Shown: positions 57,281 to 64,000 of the stretch, piece by piece
How positions within the stretch are numbered: the stretch's first letter is position 1
How the letters are laid out: each line of letters begins with the position of its first letter
Assembly (NCBI GenBank): GCA_027186245.1
Contig: CP114485.1
Span: forward strand, 8,956,001 to 9,020,000
DNA from: Coriaria nepalensis
Lineage: Eukaryota; Streptophyta; Magnoliopsida; Cucurbitales; Coriariaceae
Length of the DNA stretch: 64,000 nt
Direction: 5' to 3'
The notes under the pieces: model-generated
What the model was told of the DNA's origin: nothing
The model's database searches: none
Seen by the model: only the letters and a program-made list of their open reading frames with translations
Translations under genes and position numbers: made by a program

Positions 57281-57565
57281 AGATTAATATTTGAAAAAAA
57301 AAAATCTGATAAAACACAAATGCAAGATTTCTATCTAGTGGAAATTGGACCGAAATCTTGATATCAGTCCAAGATTTTGGTTTAATTTTCACTGGACCAA
57401 AATTGATCTTAAAAAAAAGGATACGAATCCAGAACTTTGTCTCTGTATTTGCAACTTCATCTTAGAAAAAATGGGGAGTAAATAAGAGAGTAAATCGGAG
57501 GGGTAAGGTCATCTTTTCGTCTTCTTCTAGATCGTCGAGTCGAGAGAGAAAGAGAGAAAGATGAG
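56878..57565 (-). repeat. Right inverted arm of the Mutator-like element
   Basis: Inverted partner of 51165-51885; see there. It overlaps the 5' part of the transposase remnant. Beyond 57565 the similarity is lost. No flanking 9-bp duplication could be confirmed by eye. Confidence 0.75.
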
Positions 57566-57733
57566 TATTTGTTCTTACTCTGGACAAGACAACAGAAGTT
57601 CAATCAATTGCTCGACCAGTCCGCCCCTTACATAAATCAGATGTTCCCCTTATTCCTAAAAAATTATTGAAATGTTACTTTTTCCTTTTTGGAGGAGGGG
57701 GAGTAGCTAACTCATGTATGGGAAGCAAACTCG

Positions 57734-58162
57734 ATGATGATGGACTATGTTGAGGGACATAACCTAGTCGACAATATCGCATGGAAGCACGTGAATCAAC
57801 TTTACATCCCCTTTAATATCAAGAATAAGCATTGTGCGACCTTGGTCTTGGAGTTTCCTGAACACAAAATCAAAGTCCTCCACAACTTATTTAGTAGCAA
57901 GTACTACAACAAAAATATAACTGACTTGCTTAAACCTTTAAACGTCATGCTCCTGTACTTATTGAGGAGCGGTGGAACAAAGTGCAATCTCGAGCCATTT
58001 GAGATTGAGGTGGTCGTCAGCTTGAATGAGGACATAGGCAATGTCAAAGGAGACTATGGTGTGTACATGTTGAAGTATCTCAAGTATCACCACACTTGTC
58101 TTGATTTATTGCTTATTTGTGATGAGAAAAATGCTTCTTTTCCGCCGTCAGATAGCATGTGA
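57734..58162 (+). pseudogene. Ulp1/C48 protease-like fragment with lost catalytic residues
   Basis: A 142-codon open frame with W-KHVNQLYIPFNIKNKHCATL, VLEFPEHKIKVLHNL and NVKGDYGVYMLKYLKY. This fits the C48 pattern W..V..VYIPFN...HW...V, ...I.VYDS..., GDCGVF..KY.E. The His is kept (KHC), the Asp site reads H (VLHN for VYDS), and the nucleophile Cys is Tyr (GDYGV). It lacks the N-terminal half of such proteins and is probably inactive. It lies just outside the right arm and on the strand opposite to the 53-55 kb C48 remnant. Confidence 0.7.
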
Positions 58163-58383
58163 TATTTATCTAATGCTATATAGATTTGTAATTGTGTAAC
58201 TTTTTTAAGTATATGAATGAAAATATTAATCTTTATATAATTTTACAAATTGATGCTTATTGCTTTTTGCAAGTTACATGTACAATCTAATTTATGAATA
58301 TAACCATCTAATAATTTTTTTGGTAAACATTTTGAAAGATAGGATTACACAAAATCATAGTCATCCATTATCCTATCCTTCTG
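58163..58383. other. AT-rich spacer
   Basis: No feature seen. Confidence 0.4.
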
Positions 58384-58590
58384 TCGACCCGTAAGGTTTG
58401 GAGGTCAGAAAATAAAAAAAATTTGTACTCAAAACTCTATGAGTCGATGGATCTTGAGAACAACCATCAACTCGTAAAGTTTGGAGGTCAGAGAATTAAA
58501 AGTTTATATACTCAAAACCCTAAGAGTCGACGGGTCTTGAAAATAACAGTTGACCCATAGAATTTTGAGGTCAGAGAGTCAAAATTCAGT
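58384..58590. repeat. Tandem repeat, ~85-bp unit, 2.5 copies
   Basis: Units carry gtaa(g/a)gtttggaggtcaga, then tactcaaaac(t/c)c and agtcga(t/c)gg(a/g)tcttga. The third unit is partial (ttttgaggtcagagagtcaa). Confidence 0.8.
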
Positions 58591-59245
58591 CAAAACTTAA
58601 TCCATTACAAGTGTGCTATTTTTCTTTGGTCATAAGCTATTATACATAATGAACCTTTCGGGAACTACTAGATCATGTAGTATCGGTTTTGACATGCGAA
58701 AATCAAAAGAGGAAATCCAAAAGAATCACCAAGCTCTTTCTAATCACTTATCTCAACATAATTGAATCTAAAAAGTGTTAAAGAACAAGTATAAGCTTTC
58801 TAACAGAAAACGTCATATTAAACACTAACTACAATAAGATTATACCATAGCTTGAAATATAAAATAAGGCCAATTTTTACTTCATTTCTAGCATGTCTTC
58901 CTCCGTCTTCCAGACAACATCCTCAAGGGAGGTGGATAACTTCTTGTAGAACTGCGTGCAATGATTAGGGTTTTTAATTTAATCTCTTTTAAATTTTTTT
59001 TATAGCATGATCTATATTGTAAGCAATTCAAACTACTGTATATCTATTAAAAATAAAAGGTATTTTGAAGGAATAGAATTTGAGCATAGTAAATAATTAC
59101 AGTAAAATAAATATTTACGTAGATTTAAATATGAAAATATTTCTTAATCTCTTCATGACTACTATATATAGCCAAACACAAAAGACAACATACTGAAATT
59201 AGTATATAAAAAATATCCAAAACTCAATATCCTATAGTAAACACC
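58591..59245. other. Non-coding DNA before the Copia gag
   Basis: May hold the LTR of the downstream Copia element: a TATA-like actatatatagcc lies at 59160-59172, about 75 bp before the gag start. LTR edges not identified. Confidence 0.35.
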
Positions 59246-59940
59246 ATGGCCGAGAATATTACCTCTACCTCCAACGTGCAGAAATACCAACACCACAAAA
59301 TGTGCAAAAATACCTCCAAAGGTCGAGGACATTCACTACAATGTTCCCTCTATACTAAATTCAATACAATGTTTCCCTCAATCAATTTTCTGATCCAATC
59401 TATCACCGGGCTTGGTTCTGTAAAACTTGACAACGCCAATTACCTCGTATGGAGATACCAAATGGAACTTGCTCTTGCCTTCATTGATTTACTCAAATAT
59501 GATCTTCCACTGTTTTGCCAAATTCGGACTTCGAAATACAACGCTCGGCTTCGATAATCAATTCACGTGCAACTCCATCAACGCTACACTTTCACCATCC
59601 TCAACGCAACAAGCTCTTAGAGTATGGTGTGCTTAAGATCTCTGTATCTCCTTTGAAGAGCAGTTCCTACAACAATCACCACCAAAAATCACCACTCCAA
59701 GGACAATTACCAACTATACAGCAAGATTCGCAAACAATATCTGATTATCTTGCTGAAATCAAGAAAATTACCGATGTGCTTCAAGCCATCAATCATCTAG
59801 TGACAAATTTTGATGTCATCATGCATATTCTGAACGGGCTGAAACTCCTTTTACAACCTCTTTGTTCACATGACTGAACATAACAATAGATTACTGTCAA
59901 ATTTTGAGCTACAATTCAAACTACTTCTATATGAGCAGAG
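59246..59940 (+). pseudogene. Copia gag, 5' part, split by the gypsy insertion
   Basis: Start MAENITSTSN, then SINFLIQSITGLGSVKLDNA, NYLVWRYQMELAL, and after frameshifts TISDYLAEIKKITDVLQAIN and FDVIMHILNGL, ending LLYEQS. This is a plant Copia gag (ITSVKLD..NYL.WR...; S.SDYL...K...D.L...; HVLNGL). It stops at 59940 where a Ty3/gypsy LTR begins and resumes at 63433. Confidence 0.85.
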
Positions 59941-60409
59941 TGTCACATGCGTAAAGTTTCACCCGGAACTTAGACACTCTGTGCGGCACTTGACACTCCT
60001 CCGAGTAACCAAGTCAACCTAACTGAACCTTGCCAAGAGGTTTGTTTGAAGACTTGGAAGAACACGTGAGTTAAAGAGAATACTTGGAGAAAGCTTGAGA
60101 GAAAAGAAGACTTTGTATATTACTAGAATGCTAGTATTTTAGAACGATTTACAAATGAGGACTCCTCCTTAAACTCCCACCTTGAAATGGATGGTCAAGA
60201 TTAACTCGATCTAATGGCTACGATTTATCTTATAGAGAATTTCATACAAATATCTACCATTCTACAAGTGACTAGAAGAATGTACAAGGTTCTAGAGAAT
60301 TCCACAAGTGTGTAGAAAACCCTAAAGAATCCTAGAGAAGTCTAGAAGTTTCTAAACTCTTCCATGAAGCCTCCTCCACCTTTCCTATCAAGTAAGGCAG
60401 TCCGTGATA
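59941..60409 (-). mobile_element. 3' LTR of the minus-strand gypsy element
   Basis: 469 bp, collinear with 62961-63432 with a moderate number of substitutions and a few indels. Its outer end starts tgtcacatgcg where the other LTR reads tgttatgtgtg. A purine-rich tract (minus strand GGTGGGGGAGCG, plus 60410-60421) precedes it in the element's reading direction. Confidence 0.9.
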
Positions 60410-62871
60410 CGCTCCCCCACCTATTTGGGCGATGCCTCCGTCGTCCTTTCAAGCTTGAATCGCTCGATATCTTTGAACTGCCACAACAAGTCTTCGTGCT
60501 CCCAACTAGCCTCATTCTCCGGGACTCCCTTCCATCAAACGAGGTATTCCTTGTAGCTCGACACGCCTCATTTCCTTATGTTTCTATCCGCGATAATTTC
60601 TTCAACTTCTCTATCATAAGAAGTAACAACCACTGTTGTTGCCCGCTTAGACACCCCTCGACTAGGTTCATTCTTGTCTTCATGATAAGGCTTCAAGAGA
60701 CTCACATGAAATACTAGATGAATTCGCAACTTCGAAGTTATCTCTAACTTATAGGAGATCTTGCCAACTTGTTGAATGATCTTGAACGACCCTTCATACC
60801 GCCGGATCAACCCCTTATGCACCGCCCTCAACGACTTGAATTATTAGGCAAGAGCTTCACCATGACACGATCTCCTTCTTGGAATTCCACTACCGTTCGC
60901 TTAAGATTGGCCCACTTTTTCTGCTTCTTGGATGCCTTCCTTAGGTGGGCACGAGCCATGTTTGTCTCTTCGAACTCAAGTTGCACCATGCGACAAGGTG
61001 CCATGGTTGGTGGCTTTGCTTCTCCCACCAACTCCCGCTTGTGATCCACCTCCTTCCTAGGTGGTAGCCTCTTTGGGAGTTCCGGTAGCATAACATCTAG
61101 GAACTCCTTCAGTACTCATTGCACTTCTTTTGAAATCGCCTTTTCCTTAGATGGCTCGCCCTCATCCACCTTTAAAGTTGCAAGGTAGGTCTCTTCTTCC
61201 TGCTTCAATCCCTTGCATAACTGCATAGCGGACAACACCTTGGTCCCCAATCGTGTCTCTCTTGAGACCGGGACCGTGCAAGGAGAACCATCATCCATAA
61301 TGATAATTGAATTAACATAAGGTATAAGACAAGTCTTTACGTGATCTTGCCAATCTAGCCCAAGCACCATGTCGTAGTCATCCATTGGAATGACTGTGAA
61401 CTTTATGACTCCTGACCATTGTCCCACCTTGGTCTTTGCATCGGCTATCCCCATGATTGGCAATGCCTTTGGGTTAACTGCCTTGATGAAGCCAGTCGAC
61501 CTAGCTAACTTGAGACCAAGCTTTTCTGCAGCGTCAGCCTTGATGAAATTATCAGTTGCTTCTGAATCCACTAGAGTTTTGAGTTGCCTCCCCACACCAT
61601 CTATCCCGACATACATGGATCCCTTCTTTGGCACCTTAGGTCTTTCAACGACCTTGGCCTTGAGTGCACCAAGGAGTCGGAGTGACCCCATCCTTGCCTC
61701 TTCTTCCAACTCCCCGTCTCTTTCGAGCGCGGCGAGCTTCGCCTTCTTCGGACAATCATGCCTAGATGTGCAGTCCTTCGCATAAGAAGCACTTCAACAT
61801 CTTGGCCTTAGATGTCTCCTCTACACCATTGCCATTACCCTTCCCTCAAAAGGGCTTACTAGCTCCCTCATTGCGGTTGTTGAAGCTACTCTTGGTGGCT
61901 CCCCCACCTTTGCCCTTATCACCCCACTAACTACTTTTGGCCTTTTCCTCCTGCCTATACTCGGTCAAGCTTTCCGCCTCCTCGATTGCGGCTTTGAGAG
62001 TTTGAATGTTTCTCTTCTTCAACTCTTGCTTGGCCCAAGGCTGTAACCCTTCTATGAAGGCAAATTTGGCTTCCTTTTCCGGGAAGCCCGGGATCTCCAA
62101 TAATATTTATGAAAACTCATTCACATAGTTAGAAATACTAGATTTATGAGTGAGGTGACGAAGTTTACCTCGTGCTTCATCTTCGATATTCCTTGGGCAA
62201 AATTGTGCTATGAAGGCCTCTTTGAACTCGTCCCACCTTATCATCTCAAAGAGTCCTCACTCAATGTCCCCGCTCAATCTTCTCGACCATAATGCCGCGG
62301 TGTCGATAAGATAAAGAGGTACCGTGTCTATCTTCTCTTCATCATCCATGATCCTCATTTTCCTGAAGTAGAGTTCCAAGCTCTATAGAAAGTTCTCTAC
62401 TTCCTTTCCCTTCCTAGCTCCTGCATAGGTCTTAGGTCGAGGCACGTCCACCTTTGGTGCGAGAGGAGCATCGATTATATCCCTAGACACCCTGTATTTA
62501 CAGAGTGACACATCTGTCTCGATGATTTGCATCCTCTCGTGCACTTCTGCTAGAGAAGCATCCATGTTAGCTTGAAGAGCCCTTATCTCCTCTTGGATTG
62601 TGGCGACAATCCTATCCAATGATGCTTGGAATTCCTCTTGAAGTCCACCTTCTTGGTTAGCCATCGCCAAATTCGCTACATGTTCCACCGTCTTCTCCAT
62701 CACATTGCCTTGCCTCACCACAATATTCTCCAACTTGAGAACACAGTTCTCCAATTATGCAAGCATATCTTGAGATGGCTCTCGCTGCTTCTACTTTCCT
62801 CCACCTGTAACATTCTCTCACCTTGTCTCTCCTTCAATTGGATCGACAATGTTAGAACCACCGCTAGCCAT
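60410..62871 (-). pseudogene. Ty3/gypsy chromovirus gag-pol with internal deletion
   Basis: Minus strand. gag begins MASGGSNIVDPIEGETR at 62871 (then a stop), continues MENCVLKLENIVVRQGNVME, the PRPKTYAGARKGKEVENFL motif, and in the next pieces YFRKMRIMDDEEKIDTVPLY, FIAQFCPRNIEDEARGKL and a CFLCEGLHTSRHDCP knuckle near 61770. Protease-like LVDSEATDNFI at ~61555 has Glu where DSG is expected. Pol then runs PRKEVDHKRELVGEAKPPTM, APCRM and joins directly to the post-integrase tail (FEETNMARAHLRKASKKQKK, VVEFQEGDRVMVKLLP, RYEGSFKIIQQVGKISYKLE, HLVFHVSLLKPYHED). A chromodomain-like end (EYLVW*KGVPENEASWEHED) closes it. RT, RNase H and the integrase core are absent. Confidence 0.92.
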
Positions 62872-62947
62872 TTCTTCCACAAGATCTTCACCAATACAAA
62901 GCTTTGGTAAGAATTAAACCACTTCACACCCTCACGTACGACCTTGA

Positions 62948-62959
62948 CTCTGATACCAA
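62948..62959 (-). other. Primer-binding site of the gypsy element
   Basis: Minus strand TTGGTATCAGAG, one base from the inner LTR end at 62961. It matches the 3' end of plant initiator tRNA-Met as used by many LTR elements. Confidence 0.85.
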
Positions 62960-62960
62960 C

Positions 62961-63432
62961 TGTTATGTGTGTAAAGTTTCACCCGAACTTAGACGCTCCG
63001 TACAACACTTGATACTCCTCCGAGTAACCAAGTTAGCCTAATCGAACCTTGCCAAGAGGTTTGTTTGAAAACTTGGAAGAACACTTGAGTTAGAGAGAAT
63101 ACTTAGAGAAAGCTTGAGAGAAAAGAAGACTTTGTATATTACTAGAATGCTAGTATTTGAGGATGATTTCCAAATGAGGAGGACTCCTTCTTATATAGAT
63201 CCCCACCTTGAAATGGATGGTCAAGATTAACTCGATCTAACGGCTACGATTTATCTTCTAGAAAATTCCATACAATTTATTATTCTACAAGAGACTAGAA
63301 GAATGTACAAAGTTCTAGAGAATTTCACAAGTATGTAGGAAACCCTAGAGAATTCTAGAGAAGTCTAGACGTTTCTAGACTTTTTCATGAAGTCTCCTCC
63401 ACCTTTCCTATCAAGTAAAGCAGTCTGTGACA
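62961..63432 (-). mobile_element. 5' LTR of the minus-strand gypsy element
   Basis: 472 bp, with TG...CA ends on the minus strand (TGTCACAGACTG...CACACATAACA). Contains tctagaa-rich segments on the promoter side. The five bases outside the two LTRs (cagag on the left, aaagg on the right) do not match. Confidence 0.9.
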
Positions 63433-63720
63433 AAAGGCTCCTCCGCGAAGCTAAGATGAAAACAACAACTCAGTCAGCCATGTATGCTACATCCTTCACG
63501 GGCCATTCTCCAAAGGTGAGACCCACCTATTTCTTCTCAGGTCAAAGCCACAAGGGATTTGGACTCTGGTGGACTACCATCTTGCAACGGATCTAACTCT
63601 CCCACTAAGACCCTATGTTAGATCTACCTTAAACATGGTCACTTCGCTTCGAAATGCTACTTTCGCTACTCATCTTCTTGGAACAATAACTCTAGCGCCC
63701 CAACTATATTATCTATCAAT
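63433..63720 (+). pseudogene. Copia gag, 3' part, after the gypsy insertion
   Basis: Continues the gag broken at 59940, with a zinc-knuckle-like YLKHGHFASKCYFRYSSSWN (usual form CQIC.K.GH.A..CY.RF) near 63628-63690. Frameshifts are present. The rest of the Copia pol is not in the window. Confidence 0.75.
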
Positions 63721-63777
63721 GCTACTTTCTTTTATTGTTGTTAAGAATCTCAATGATAGATAATATAGTTGGGGCGC
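63695..63777. repeat. 24-bp perfect inverted repeat with 35-bp loop
   Basis: Left arm 63695-63718 starts gcgccccaactatattat; the right arm 63754-63777 is its exact reverse complement and ends atagttggggcgc. It would form a strong hairpin. The right arm begins with TG and may be the start of the short LTR-like sequence that follows. Confidence 0.8.
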
Positions 63778-63822
63778 CATTTCTTATCAGTTCGAACTCT
63801 TAAGACAATTAGTAACTTAACA
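63754..63822 (+). mobile_element. Short LTR-like end before a primer site
   Basis: Runs from tgatagataat to ttagtaacttaaca (TG...CA, 69 bp), directly before a primer-binding site. The string agtaacttaacatggtatcagagc is familiar from small Copia elements. It is too short for a whole LTR, so it is probably truncated. Confidence 0.45.
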
Positions 63823-63834
63823 TGGTATCAGAGC
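63823..63834 (+). other. Primer-binding site (initiator tRNA-Met type)
   Basis: tggtatcagagc, an exact match to the common plant site. It marks the start of another plus-strand LTR element whose body extends past the window edge; the 166 bases after it show no coding domain. Confidence 0.75.
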
Positions 63835-64000
63835 TGAGGTCTTGAGTTCAAATCATGGTTGCTCTTCCCTTTGTTACTTCTACATTTGATATGCTTCTTG
63901 GCTTTGTTTGCCATTTGTTTACACGTGCAAGTCCCATATTGTTAATGATCGAATCATGGGGTCCCCCTTCTTCAAGTTCCACATAACATAAATATCTACC

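Overview
The window is nuclear DNA of a flowering plant, almost certainly a dicot. Four split genes have plant-type proteins and AT-rich GT-AG introns (two of them GC-AG). The proteins are closest, from memory, to Arabidopsis NFS2, NUP96/MOS3, calmodulin (CaM7 type) and TORMOZ. The remaining sequence is AT-rich intergenic DNA packed with decayed plant retrotransposons and a Mutator-like element. I see no prokaryotic or viral replicon, no CRISPR array, and no rRNA or tRNA gene. The species cannot be named from the sequence.

Layout. About 1-2.1 kb: AT-rich DNA with a short minisatellite. 2.17-8.43 kb (minus): plastid cysteine desulfurase NFS2/SUFS, 10 exons, with a LINE fossil in intron 1. 8.4-10.2 kb: AT-rich DNA with one unrecognised ORF. 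10.2-21.3 kb: transposon graveyard with a Ty3/gypsy pol tail, a Copia-type LTR/primer-site block duplicated in tandem, a long leader, gag and integrase remnants, and a second related Copia copy that carries a short retroposon. 21.65-27.13 kb (minus): nucleoporin NUP96, 5 exons. 27.1-31.4 kb: AT-rich DNA with an LTR-like remnant. 31.48-34.44 kb (plus): calmodulin, 2 exons, with a TRIM-like mini-retroelement in its intron. 34.4-45.8 kb: tandem repeats, a minus-strand Copia remnant, a LINE ORF1-like (DUF4283) remnant, and a plus-strand Copia element with both LTRs. 45.86-50.94 kb (minus): TORMOZ/UTP13-type WD40 protein of the small-subunit processome, 14 exons. 51.1-58.2 kb: a Mutator-like element with about 700-bp inverted arms, remnants of the MuDR N-terminal and SWIM domains, and DUF1985/Ulp1-like sequence. 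58.4-64.0 kb: a tandem repeat and a Copia gag split by a minus-strand Ty3/gypsy chromovirus, which itself carries a large internal deletion. A primer-binding site of one more LTR element lies near the right edge.

The four genes are separate housekeeping genes and do not form a pathway: plastid Fe-S cluster sulfur supply, nuclear-pore scaffold, calcium sensing and 18S rRNA processing. Exon models were built by hand. All four give an uninterrupted frame across every junction, with predicted lengths of 472, 1040, 149 and 888 aa, close to the family lengths I remember. The most unusual features are the Mutator/Ulp1 element, the TRIM in the calmodulin intron, the two GC-AG introns, and the NUP96 protein that keeps a Nup98-type autoproteolytic domain with its HFS site.
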